A stretch of DNA of 17,611 bases from Lachnoclostridium sp. UBA6475 (GTDB taxonomy: Bacteria > Bacillota > Clostridia > Lachnospirales > Lachnospiraceae), in NCBI GenBank assembly GCA_002435545.1, contig DJNB01000173.1, positions 1 to 17,611 on the forward strand, given 5' to 3'. The position numbers and the translations under genes were made by a program. The notes under the pieces are model-generated. The model made no database searches and was not told the origin of the DNA. It saw nothing but the letters and a program-made list of their open reading frames with translations. Positions 6,619-13,850 of this stretch are shown one piece after another. Every line of letters begins with the position of its first letter. Position 1 is the first letter of the stretch.

Positions 6619-7257
6619 ATGAGACTTCGTAATATCAAAGGTGCAGAAGAATTTATCGCATCGAGTGAATTTGTCATACAGACACCGGAAGAATATAAAG
6701 GCAGATGGAATACATTTTTTGGAAATGATAATCCAATTCATATTGAAATTGGTATGGGAAAAGGAAAATTTATCCATACGCTTGCCGCACAAAATCCATC
6801 CATCAACTATATCGGTATCGAACTTTATTCCAGCGTTCTTTATCGTGCCATAGAAAAGAGACAGCAGACGGAATTGTCCAATCTTTATTTTATCCGTATG
6901 GACGCCAAAGATCTTACAGATGTTTTTGATTTCTCTGAAATTGACAGAATTTACCTTAACTTTTCAGATCCATGGCCAAAGGAGCGTCACGCCAAACGCC
7001 GTCTGACCTCTCCGATCTTTTTATCACTTTACAATGAAGTGCTTCAGCCGGAGGGAGTCATTTGCTTTAAGACAGACAACCGGCCATTGTTTGACTATTC
7101 TGTAGAGACAATCTCGGAGACAGATCCCTGGAGGTTAAAGGACGTCACCTATGATCTTCATCACAGCGAATTTGCAGAGGGAAATGTCATGACGGAGTAC
7201 GAAGAAAAATTTTCACAGAAAGGTATGCCGATCCACCGTCTCGTCGCATACCGGTAA
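6619..7257 (+). CDS. trmB: tRNA (guanine-N7)-methyltransferase
   Basis: A 212-residue SAM-dependent methyltransferase that makes m7G46 in the tRNA variable loop. The SAM-binding motif is EIGMGKGKFI (residues 43-52), followed by IGIELY. The TrmB signatures are NFSDPWPKERHAKRR (114-128) and FKTDNRPLFDYS (150-161). The length is the usual 210-220 residues and the protein is complete. The ATG has GGAGG 6 nt upstream. It is divergent from the HD-GYP gene and convergent with the AI-2E permease gene. Its leader carries a two-hairpin element that may influence expression. Confidence 0.95.
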   Translation: MRLRNIKGAEEFIASSEFVIQTPEEYKGRWNTFFGNDNPIHIEIGMGKGKFIHTLAAQNPSINYIGIELYSSVLYRAIEKRQQTELSNLYFIRMDAKDLTDVFDFSEIDRIYLNFSDPWPKERHAKRRLTSPIFLSLYNEVLQPEGVICFKTDNRPLFDYSVETISETDPWRLKDVTYDLHHSEFAEGNVMTEYEEKFSQKGMPIHRLVAYR

Positions 7258-7266
7258 CTTATAAAA

Positions 7267-7362
7267 AAGCAAGGCATATATTAGAATAAAAACATTACTT
7301 GAGGTTATTATGAATTCATTTCAAAATTGCCTTCGTCGTTTTTTTCTAAAAAAGCCTTGCTT
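7267..7362. repeat. Long-range 9-bp inverted repeat after trmB
   Basis: AAGCAAGGC (7267-7275) is the exact reverse complement of GCCTTGCTT (7354-7362), with 78 nt between. The right arm is followed by AAAAAAA rather than T's on the plus strand, so it does not look like a trmB terminator. It could close a long hairpin around the start of the small reading frame at 7310. Confidence 0.35.
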
Positions 7363-7423
7363 AAAAAAACGTATTGATTGTATCGTAGATTCTGTATATT
7401 ATGTTATGAAACTGCTAAAATAA
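7310..7423 (+). CDS. Possible 37-residue basic peptide
   Basis: A short reading frame from ATG at 7310 to TAA at 7421-7423, with GAGG 5 nt upstream of the ATG. The predicted peptide starts MNSFQNCLRRFFLKKPCLKK, is strongly basic with three Cys, and ends with a mildly hydrophobic stretch (IVDSVYYVMKLLK). It fills the gap between trmB and the convergent AI-2E gene, ending 2 nt from that gene's stop. I recognise no family. It may be a chance frame in AT-rich DNA. Confidence 0.25.
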   Translation: MNSFQNCLRRFFLKKPCLKKRIDCIVDSVYYVMKLLK

Positions 7424-7424
7424 T

Positions 7425-8630
7425 TTATTCTTTATTATCTCTTCTAATTTGTATTTCTTTTAGCATCTTTTTCTTCATTTTTGCTTCCATAAACACATTT
7501 ATTATATGCATTATTACTGCGACTACCGGTACACCGAGAAACATTCCCAGTACACCAAAGTAAGCACCGCCTACTGTAATACCAAAAATAACCCAGAGCG
7601 GCTTGATTCCCGTAAGATCTCCAAGTATTTTCGGTCCCAGATAAAGTCCGTCAAACTGCTGTAAAACGAGTATCATAATGACATAAATAATCGCATATTT
7701 CGGTTCTATTACAAGATATATAATTACACCCGGAATAGCACCCATAATAGGTCCAAAATACGGAATCATATTTGTCACACCTACAATAACACTAAGAAGT
7801 AAGCCGTATGGCAGTCTGAGAATACTCATTGCAATCAGGGAAAGAATCCCGATAATAAGGGAATCTACACTTTTTCCAAATAAAAATCCATTGAAAATAT
7901 GGTTGCACTCACAAAACGTATTCCAGATAAACGGCGCCCTCTCCTTTGCAGAAAATGTATAGATAAACCGCCGTAATTCTTTTACTATTTTTTCTTTATC
8001 CAATATAATATAGACCGATATTACAATAGCAAATATAATATTGATAAACCCGGAGATAAAGGAAGCCGACAAATTATAAATGTACGGGAATATAAATTTT
8101 GCCATTCCGGTTCCGTAATTAAATATATTTTGTGGAACTACCTTTTCTATAATCTCTTTAATATCATTCATAGGTAAAAACGGATATTTTTCCTGTAATT
8201 TTCCGGTATTTTGAATGATGTAATTATATCCGTATCCCAGTGATTTCGTAAGTTCTTTCACACTCTGTGAAATCTGTGGTACGATATAAACCATTGTAAT
8301 TGCCACCAAACCAAGAAGAATTACATAAGAGACAGCTACACTGGTATATTTACATCCCTTTTTATGTTTTGTCTTAAAAAATAAGTTATCAAGTATCTTT
8401 CGTATACTTTCAACCAGCGGATTGATCAAAAATGCCAGTACCAGACCAAAGATAAAGGGCATGATTACTTTTATAAACCTCTGCAGCTCGCTCATTACAG
8501 ACTGCCAGTTTAATATAATTGCTATCACAGTAGTGCATAAAGCAAGAATCAAAATAACAGATCCCATATTGGCTAATATTCCCTTTACTATCTCTTTTAT
8601 TTTTCGATACATTTTGCGATTTCTACTCAT
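7425..8630 (-). CDS. AI-2E family transporter (PerM/YueF-like permease)
   Basis: A 401-residue polytopic membrane protein of the AI-2E transporter superfamily (PF01594). Two N-terminal helices (GSVILILALCTTVIAIIL; VIMPFIFGLVLAFLINPLVESI) and a third (YVILLGLVAITMVYIVPQIS) come before a soluble-looking middle segment. A C-terminal bundle carries the typical SVIVGVTNMIPYFGPIMGAIPGVI and IVLQQFDGLYLGPKILGDLTGI-like blocks (about residues 283-345). Members include exporters of autoinducer-2 and Na+/H+ antiporters, so the substrate cannot be read from the sequence. The ATG at 8630 has AGGA 8 nt upstream. It is a single gene, convergent with trmB and divergent from tRNA-Lys. Confidence 0.9.
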   Translation of the reverse strand: MSRNRKMYRKIKEIVKGILANMGSVILILALCTTVIAIILNWQSVMSELQRFIKVIMPFIFGLVLAFLINPLVESIRKILDNLFFKTKHKKGCKYTSVAVSYVILLGLVAITMVYIVPQISQSVKELTKSLGYGYNYIIQNTGKLQEKYPFLPMNDIKEIIEKVVPQNIFNYGTGMAKFIFPYIYNLSASFISGFINIIFAIVISVYIILDKEKIVKELRRFIYTFSAKERAPFIWNTFCECNHIFNGFLFGKSVDSLIIGILSLIAMSILRLPYGLLLSVIVGVTNMIPYFGPIMGAIPGVIIYLVIEPKYAIIYVIMILVLQQFDGLYLGPKILGDLTGIKPLWVIFGITVGGAYFGVLGMFLGVPVVAVIMHIINVFMEAKMKKKMLKEIQIRRDNKE

Positions 8631-8671
8631 ATATTTTATTTCCTTTTTTTGAATTTTTTTTAAATAAAGAC

Positions 8672-8700
8672 TTGCTTTTTTGTTACAAATGTTATATAAT
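8672..8700 (+). promoter_or_regulatory. Promoter of tRNA-Lys
   Basis: A perfect -10 TATAAT (8695-8700) with a -35 TTGCTT (8672-8677) at 17 nt. Transcription would start about 10 nt before the mature 5' end of the tRNA. Confidence 0.6.
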
Positions 8701-8719
8701 AGTTTTTGCGATTAGATAA

Positions 8720-8792
8720 GCGCCTTTAGCTCAGTTGGTAGAGCACCTGACTCTTAATCAGGGTGTCTGGGGTTCGAACCCCCAAAGGCGTA
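8720..8792 (+). tRNA. tRNA-Lys (anticodon CTT)
   Basis: A complete 73-nt cloverleaf. Acceptor GCGCCTT pairs with AAGGCGT (G1-U72 wobble), the D arm is GCTC-AGTTGGTA-GAGC, and the anticodon arm is CCTGA-CTCTTAA-TCAGG with CTT at 8753-8755. The T arm is TGGGG-TTCGAAC-CCCCA, and the discriminator base is A. CCA is not encoded and must be added by the CCA enzyme. It stands alone with its own promoter and terminator. Confidence 0.97.
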
Positions 8793-8799
8793 CTCCCGA

Positions 8800-8845
8800 G
8801 TCCTTGTTTGGCAGACCTGCAACTGCTGGGTAAGGGCTTTTTTTT
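8800..8845 (+). terminator. Intrinsic terminator of tRNA-Lys
   Basis: A 15-bp stem with several G-T pairs joins 8800-8814 to 8823-8837 around an 8-nt loop and is followed by eight T's (8838-8845). Confidence 0.85.
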
Positions 8846-8862
8846 GTACTTTTATTGCTGAT

Positions 8863-8900
8863 AACAATTCAGAACCACCGGTTAGAAGCCCTGAATTGTT
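8863..8900. repeat. 10-bp inverted repeat in the gap before the DUF4446 stop
   Basis: AACAATTCAG (8863-8872) and CTGAATTGTT (8891-8900) are perfect reverse complements, with a small AACC/GGTT stem inside. It lies 19 nt beyond the DUF4446 stop codon, so it may stop or stabilise the parA-parB-DUF4446 transcript on the minus strand. No T-run follows on either strand. Confidence 0.5.
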
Positions 8901-8919
8901 ACAGCCTTTATAAAATTCC

Positions 8920-9417
8920 TTACGATTCTTTCGCCTGTTCCAAAGCCTGTCTTTCTTCTTCTGACAGAGCTACAAACACTTCACCGCTCTTAACTTCCTT
9001 AATGTAAGTATAACATCCCTCACTGTTAGAATGCATGGAATTTAAGATCAATCCATCGTTATCCTTTGTAAGAAGAACAAGGACAAAACTTAATGTACCA
9101 CCTATTTCTTTAAAGGCATCGTATTTGACGATAGCCACCTTTTGGTATGTCTTCAGAAGATTTTCATCGATCCGTTCCAGATGTCCCTGGATTTTTTTCA
9201 ATTCTTCGTTGATCATATCCATATTTTCAAATTTCTTCTGAAATGTTTCTTCCAGACTTTTACCATCTTTCCCATCCATAAACATATTATACTGTTTTTT
9301 CAATTTTCCTATTTTAGAAAGTGCCACGATCACCAATACAAGAAGTATGACTAATATAGCAGCAATTCCAATTATTATCATATCTGACTCAATGCCATAA
9401 TCACTAAAATGAAACAT
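8920..9417 (-). CDS. DUF4446 family membrane protein
   Basis: A 165-residue protein with one N-terminal membrane helix (MIIIGIAAILVILLVLVIVAL) and a short coiled-coil stretch (about residues 40-100: LEETFQKKFENMDMINEELKKIQGHLERIDENL). A compact C-terminal domain has the DUF4446 blocks KVAIVKYDAFKEIGGTLSF and LSEEERQAL. Its molecular role is not established, but it commonly follows parB in Firmicutes. The ATG at 9417 has a perfect AGGAGG 6 nt upstream; an in-frame TTG further upstream would place the SD inside the coding region and is rejected. It begins 27 nt after the parB stop and is likely co-transcribed. Confidence 0.88.
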   Translation of the reverse strand: MFHFSDYGIESDMIIIGIAAILVILLVLVIVALSKIGKLKKQYNMFMDGKDGKSLEETFQKKFENMDMINEELKKIQGHLERIDENLLKTYQKVAIVKYDAFKEIGGTLSFVLVLLTKDNDGLILNSMHSNSEGCYTYIKEVKSGEVFVALSEEERQALEQAKES

Positions 9418-9444
9418 CTTTATCCTCCTATACAAACATTTGTT

Positions 9445-10317
9445 CTATTTAAAGAATCCAATGATTTTCTCCAGATCTTCCTGATTGTAATACTCTATCT
9501 CAATCTTTCCGCTCTTTTCCGTTTTCCGGTTAATCATAACTTTTGTACCGGTAACTGTTTTCAGTTTTTCCTCCAGATCACGGTATACAAAATCATTCTT
9601 CAATTCCTTTTTCTTTGGCTTTGCCTTTTCTTTTCCAAGAGACTTGATCAGCTTTTCTGTCTCACGCACACTCAGTTTTTCATCGAAAATCTTCATGGCA
9701 AGATTGTACTGCTCGTCGCCATCCTTTACAGCAAGAAGTGCTCTGGCATGTCCACTTGATATGGATTCCTGAATTAACATATTCTGCACTCTCTCATCCA
9801 ATTTAAGCAGGCGGATGGAGTTCGTAATTGCAGTACGGCTTTTGGATACTCGTTCTGCTACTTCATCCTGTTTCAGATCGTATTCTTTAATCAGTCTCTG
9901 ATAAGCCATCGCTTCTTCTACCGGATTCAAGTCTTCGCGCTGAATATTTTCAATCAACGCAATTTCCATAATCTCCTGTGGGGAATAATCTTTCACTACA
10001 ACAGGAACTTCTTTCAATCCTGCTTTTTTTGCCGCACGCCATCTTCTCTCACCGGCAATAATTTCAAAGTAATCATCTTTCTTTGCAACTACCAGTGGCT
10101 GGACAATTCCATGCTGCTTAATAGATTCCGACAACTCGATCAAAGAATCTTCATTAAAAGATTTTCTCGGCTGGTCTTTATTTGGTTCTACCTTATTGAT
10201 ATCTACATATTCTTCAATCTTCTTAATCTCTACGTTTTCAACTTTCTTTGCTGTTTCTTTTTTGGGTGGAATAAGAGTATCCAATCCTTTTCCCAATCCT
10301 CCTTTTTTTGCTGCCAT
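9445..10317 (-). CDS. parB: Chromosome partitioning protein ParB (Spo0J)
   Basis: A 290-residue DNA-binding CTPase that loads at parS sites, spreads as a sliding clamp and organises the origin region. Residues 1-20 (MAAKKGGLGKGLDTLIPPKK) are the ParA-stimulating N terminus with conserved Lys and Arg-like basics. The N-terminal domain has GERRWR (89-94), part of the CTP-binding site, and ENIQREDLNPVEEA (123-136). A helix-turn-helix covers about 148-172 (LKQDEVAERVSKSRTAITNSIRLLKL). The C-terminal part is the dimerisation domain. Its ATG overlaps the parA stop (TAATG), which indicates translational coupling. Confidence 0.96.
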   Translation of the reverse strand: MAAKKGGLGKGLDTLIPPKKETAKKVENVEIKKIEEYVDINKVEPNKDQPRKSFNEDSLIELSESIKQHGIVQPLVVAKKDDYFEIIAGERRWRAAKKAGLKEVPVVVKDYSPQEIMEIALIENIQREDLNPVEEAMAYQRLIKEYDLKQDEVAERVSKSRTAITNSIRLLKLDERVQNMLIQESISSGHARALLAVKDGDEQYNLAMKIFDEKLSVRETEKLIKSLGKEKAKPKKKELKNDFVYRDLEEKLKTVTGTKVMINRKTEKSGKIEIEYYNQEDLEKIIGFFK

Positions 10318-11090
10318 TATTCTTCATCCCCTTCCTCTATAATTTCTTCTGCCAAAGCGCGATATGCCTTCGCCCCGGTAGACTTGCGATCATATATATT
10401 AATTGGAAGTCCATAACTTGGAGCCTCTGCCAATCTGACGCTTCGTGGAATAATCGTATTATAAATCTTTTGATTCAAATTTTCTCTAACATTTTCAATA
10501 ACCTGCAGCGACAAATTTGTCCTGGCATCATACATAGTAAATACAACACCATCCATTTTCAAATTCGGATTCAATCGATCTTTTACCAGATCAATCGTAT
10601 AGATCAGCTGGCTCAGTCCTTCCAAAGCATAAAACTCACACTGAATCGGAACCAGTACAGAATCTGCTGTCGTCATTGAGTTGATTGTCAATGAGTTCAA
10701 TGATGGTGGACAGTCTATTAATATGTAATCATATTGATCTTTCACCTTATCAATTTCTTTTGATAAAATATAGTTTCTGTCTTCCATATCTAATGTTTCA
10801 ATTTCTACACCCGCAAGATTTACGTTTGCAGGCAAAACATCAAGATTTTCCAATACATTTTTTTGTACACACTCATCAAATGAATTCGTACCAATCATAA
10901 GCTGATAAATACTTTGTTCCAACTCATCCTTATTTACACCAAGTCCACTGGATGCATTTCCCTGTGGATCCAGGTCGATCATTAAAACTTTTTTTCCTTT
11001 TTCGGCTAATGCAGCAGATAAATTGATGGTAGTCGTTGTTTTTCCAACTCCACCTTTCTGGTTAGCCACAGCTATAACTTTATGACTCAT
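10317..11090 (-). CDS. parA: Chromosome partitioning ATPase ParA (Soj)
   Basis: A 257-residue deviant-Walker ATPase that binds nucleoid DNA as an ATP dimer. It works with ParB in origin segregation and, in Bacillus, controls DnaA. The deviant Walker A KGGVGKTT is at residues 12-19, Walker A' at MIDLDPQGNASSGLG, and Walker B-like YILIDCPPSL follows. IIPRSVRLAEAPSYGLPI is a typical ParA/Soj block near the C terminus. The length is standard and the protein is complete. It has its own extended -10 promoter and lies just downstream of a parS site. Confidence 0.96.
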   Translation of the reverse strand: MSHKVIAVANQKGGVGKTTTTINLSAALAEKGKKVLMIDLDPQGNASSGLGVNKDELEQSIYQLMIGTNSFDECVQKNVLENLDVLPANVNLAGVEIETLDMEDRNYILSKEIDKVKDQYDYILIDCPPSLNSLTINSMTTADSVLVPIQCEFYALEGLSQLIYTIDLVKDRLNPNLKMDGVVFTMYDARTNLSLQVIENVRENLNQKIYNTIIPRSVRLAEAPSYGLPINIYDRKSTGAKAYRALAEEIIEEGDEE

Positions 11091-11155
11091 ATTTTTCTCA
11101 CCTTTATTTATTTTTAGTGGGTTTCCATTTTTAATATTTTTACCCCTATGTTTCT

Positions 11156-11164
11156 ATTATATCA
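11156..11164 (-). promoter_or_regulatory. Extended -10 promoter of parA
   Basis: On the minus strand TATAAT (11156-11161) is preceded by TGA, giving the extended -10 TGnTATAAT. No good -35 is seen. A parS palindrome lies about 35 bp upstream, close enough for ParB to affect this promoter (inference). Confidence 0.6.
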
Positions 11165-11194
11165 TTCTCTCACTAAGAATACTAGCATATTTTT

Positions 11195-11220
11195 AAAAAT
11201 GTTTCACGTGAAACATTTTT
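11195..11220. promoter_or_regulatory. parS site 1, inside a 26-bp perfect palindrome
   Basis: The 16-mer TGTTTCACGTGAAACA (11200-11215) is a perfect match to the bacterial parS consensus bound by ParB/Spo0J. Five A's and five T's extend it to a 26-bp palindrome that abuts the rsmG stop codon (11221-11223). It could also fold as a hairpin ending in T's at the end of the rsmG transcript. Confidence 0.95.
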
Positions 11221-11922
11221 CTATAGTGGATTTTTTTTCGGTTTTCCTGCTTTTCTTGGATATTTTGCAGGAGTATTATTTATCTTATGAATTTCAATAA
11301 TATATCTTTTGTAATCTTCACTATCGGATAAAGTACATATATCTCCAACCTTACAATTCAATTCATCCAATGCATGTTGTGAATCTTGTATTTCCTGATC
11401 TGCTTTTTTACTTTTGTATAATAATAAACTTCCATCGACTTTTATGAAAGGAGAACAATATTCTAACAAAATTGGTAATGGAGCAACTGCTCTCGAAACA
11501 CAATAATCAAATTGTTCACGGAATGATATATCTTTTCCATAGTCTTCTGCTCTGCCATGATACAATGTCACATTTTCTAATTTCAATTCACTTATCACAT
11601 TTTCAAGAAAATGTATTCTCTTTTCCAGTGAATCAATCAGTGTAAATTTTGTATTTGGCAACATGATAGCAAGAGGAATTCCTGGAAATCCTGCTCCCGT
11701 TCCCACATCAATGATTGTCATATCAATAAACATTTCATTCTGGTATTTTGTAAGTAAAAGAACAGAATCAATAAAATGCTTTTCTATTACTTCTTTTCGA
11801 TCCGTAATAGTAGTAAGATTCATACGTTGATTCCAGTCAATGAGCAATTCATAATATCTTTCAAATTGACTGCACATCGTTTCATCCAACGGTAATCCAT
11901 ATTTACTAAATGATATTTTCAC
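11221..11922 (-). CDS. rsmG: 16S rRNA (guanine527-N7)-methyltransferase
   Basis: A 233-residue SAM-dependent enzyme that methylates G527 of 16S rRNA (gidB; loss gives low-level streptomycin resistance in several species). The SAM motif VGTGAGFPGIPLAI is at residues 73-86. Other family blocks are WNQRMNLTTITD (30-41), HFIDS (49-53) and VSRAVAPLPILLEY. The start is GTG and overlaps the mnmG stop by 1 nt (TAGTG), with GGAGG in the mnmG tail as SD, so the two are translationally coupled. The 3' end meets parS site 1. No noc gene lies between rsmG and parA. Confidence 0.95.
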   Translation of the reverse strand: MKISFSKYGLPLDETMCSQFERYYELLIDWNQRMNLTTITDRKEVIEKHFIDSVLLLTKYQNEMFIDMTIIDVGTGAGFPGIPLAIMLPNTKFTLIDSLEKRIHFLENVISELKLENVTLYHGRAEDYGKDISFREQFDYCVSRAVAPLPILLEYCSPFIKVDGSLLLYKSKKADQEIQDSQHALDELNCKVGDICTLSDSEDYKRYIIEIHKINNTPAKYPRKAGKPKKNPL

Positions 11923-13832
11923 TATTCTTCCTCCGATGTTTCACGTGAAACATTTCTATTATAATTTTCAAGATAAACAAGTAAGACTGATATGTCTGCT
12001 GGAGATACACCTGATATTCTTGCCGCCTGTCCTACAGACTCCGGTTTGATCTCCGTCAACTTCTGTACTGCTTCGATTCTTAAACTATTGATCTTAGAAT
12101 AATCGATAGTTGCAGGAATCTTCTTTTGTTCCATCTTTTTGAATTGTTTTACTTGCTTCATCTGACGTGAAATATATCCGTCGTATTTGATATTTATATT
12201 TACCTGTTCACACACATCATAAGGAAGCGGTTTTCTTTCTTTATCGATTGGCTCAATTTTATCATAATCTAATTCCGGACGACGAATCAATTCAGCCAAT
12301 GTAATTCCACTATTTAATGGTGTACTTCCATACTGTTTCAAAAGTTCTTGCACATTGTCTGTGTTACCGACAGAAGTATGTTCCATACGATAAATTTCTT
12401 TCTGTATCAATTCATCTTTCAAAAGTAAACCATCGTATCTCTCCTTTGATATCAGACCAACTTCATATCCGATTGGAGTCAATCGCAGATCTGCGTTATC
12501 CTGGCGAAGTATCAGTCGATACTCTGCTCTCGATGTCATCATACGATATGGTTCATTTGTACCTTTCGTTACAAGATCATCAATCAACACTCCGATATAT
12601 GCCTGCGAACGATCCAAGACAATTGGTTCTTTTTTCTGCAATTTTCTCGCCGCATTGATACCCGCGATGATCCCCTGTGCTGCTGCTTCTTCATATCCGG
12701 AACTTCCATTTGCCTGTCCGGCACTAAAAAGTCCTTCTACTTTTTTGCATTCCAGGGATGGTTTCAATTCCAATGAATCGATACAGTCATATTCAATGGC
12801 ATAAGCATTTCGTACAATCTTAGCATTTTCAAGTCCTTTTACAGAACGATACATTTCATACTGTACATCTTCCGGCATGGAACTTGACATACCACCAATG
12901 TATACTTCAGAAGTATACAATCCCTCCGGCTCAATAAATACCTGGTGTCTGTTCTTATCGGAAAAACGAACGACCTTATCTTCGATTGAAGGACAATATC
13001 TCGGTCCGGTGCTTTTAATCATACCGGAGTAAAGAGGAGAACGATCCAAATTATCACGAATAATTTCATGTGTCTTTTCATTGGTATACGTAAGGTAACA
13101 TTTTACCTGCTCTCTCTCAATGTCTGCCGGATCGTTGGTAAAGGAAAATGGTACAAGTTTTTCATCTCCATACTGTGGCTCCATCTTAGAAAAGTCTACG
13201 GTATTTCCATCAATTCTTGCAGGAGTACCTGTTTTGAAACGTCGAATTTTGATACCAAGCGCCGTCAGCGAATCCGAAAGATGATTGGCAGCTGATAAAC
13301 CATTTGGCCCGGTATAAGTCGATATTTCCCCGGTAATACATCTTGCTTTCAGATAAGTACCCGTACATAATACACAGACATTACAATGAATGATTGCACC
13401 AGTATATGTTTTCACGCCTACTATTTTATTATCTTCTACTAAGAGTTCCGTCACTTCTGCCTGCTTAATGGAAATATTTTCCATTTTTTCTAATACATGA
13501 CGCATCCGTTTACTGTATTCCTTTTTGTCGGCCTGGGCGCGCAGGGAATGTACGGCAGGGCCTTTTGATTTATTTAACATCTTGCTTTGTATAAATGTTG
13601 CATCGATATTTTTACCCATCTCCCCGCCAAGCGCATCCACTTCTCTTACAAGATGACCTTTAGACGATCCACCAACATTTGGATTGCATGGCATCATAGC
13701 GATGCTGTCAACACTAACGGTAAAAAGCGCAGTATTAAATCCAAGTCTTGCCAGAGCAAGAGCAGCTTCGCAGCCGGCATGTCCTGCACCAACTACGACG
13801 GCATCGTATGTCTCTTCTAATATTTTCTTCAT
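11922..13832 (-). CDS. mnmG: tRNA uridine-5-carboxymethylaminomethyl modification enzyme, FAD subunit
   Basis: A 636-residue FAD protein (GidA). With MnmE it installs the cmnm5 or nm5 group on U34 of tRNAs reading two-fold split codon boxes. The N-terminal FAD motif is VVVGAGHAGCEAALA (13-27). GidA signatures visible are MPCNPNVGGSSKGHLVREVDALGGEMG, RFKTGTPARID, GPRYCPSIEDKVVRF with its conserved Cys, and GQANGSSGYEEAAAQGIIAGINAA. The C-terminal MnmE-binding helices are present and the length is normal. Its last codons (NVSRETS) are encoded by parS site 2. It begins 18 nt after the mnmE stop. Confidence 0.97.
   Translation of the reverse strand: MKKILEETYDAVVVGAGHAGCEAALALARLGFNTALFTVSVDSIAMMPCNPNVGGSSKGHLVREVDALGGEMGKNIDATFIQSKMLNKSKGPAVHSLRAQADKKEYSKRMRHVLEKMENISIKQAEVTELLVEDNKIVGVKTYTGAIIHCNVCVLCTGTYLKARCITGEISTYTGPNGLSAANHLSDSLTALGIKIRRFKTGTPARIDGNTVDFSKMEPQYGDEKLVPFSFTNDPADIEREQVKCYLTYTNEKTHEIIRDNLDRSPLYSGMIKSTGPRYCPSIEDKVVRFSDKNRHQVFIEPEGLYTSEVYIGGMSSSMPEDVQYEMYRSVKGLENAKIVRNAYAIEYDCIDSLELKPSLECKKVEGLFSAGQANGSSGYEEAAAQGIIAGINAARKLQKKEPIVLDRSQAYIGVLIDDLVTKGTNEPYRMMTSRAEYRLILRQDNADLRLTPIGYEVGLISKERYDGLLLKDELIQKEIYRMEHTSVGNTDNVQELLKQYGSTPLNSGITLAELIRRPELDYDKIEPIDKERKPLPYDVCEQVNINIKYDGYISRQMKQVKQFKKMEQKKIPATIDYSKINSLRIEAVQKLTEIKPESVGQAARISGVSPADISVLLVYLENYNRNVSRETSEEE
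11937..11952. promoter_or_regulatory. parS site 2, inside the 3' end of mnmG
   Basis: A second perfect TGTTTCACGTGAAACA, 737 bp from site 1 and lying wholly within the mnmG coding region, where it encodes VSRET. Both sites are in the usual origin-proximal position near parA-parB. Confidence 0.95.
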
Positions 13833-13850
13833 TGTATCATCAAACCTTTC

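Noticed and set aside
8800..8845. Partial similarity of the tRNA terminator (GACCTGCA, CAACTGC) to copy B of the two-hairpin element
   Set aside because: Only short pieces match and the stems are not shared; it is a normal terminator with eight T's.
9418..9435. TTG start giving a six-residue longer DUF4446 protein
   Set aside because: The AGGAGG SD would lie inside the coding region; it is ideally placed for the ATG at 9417.
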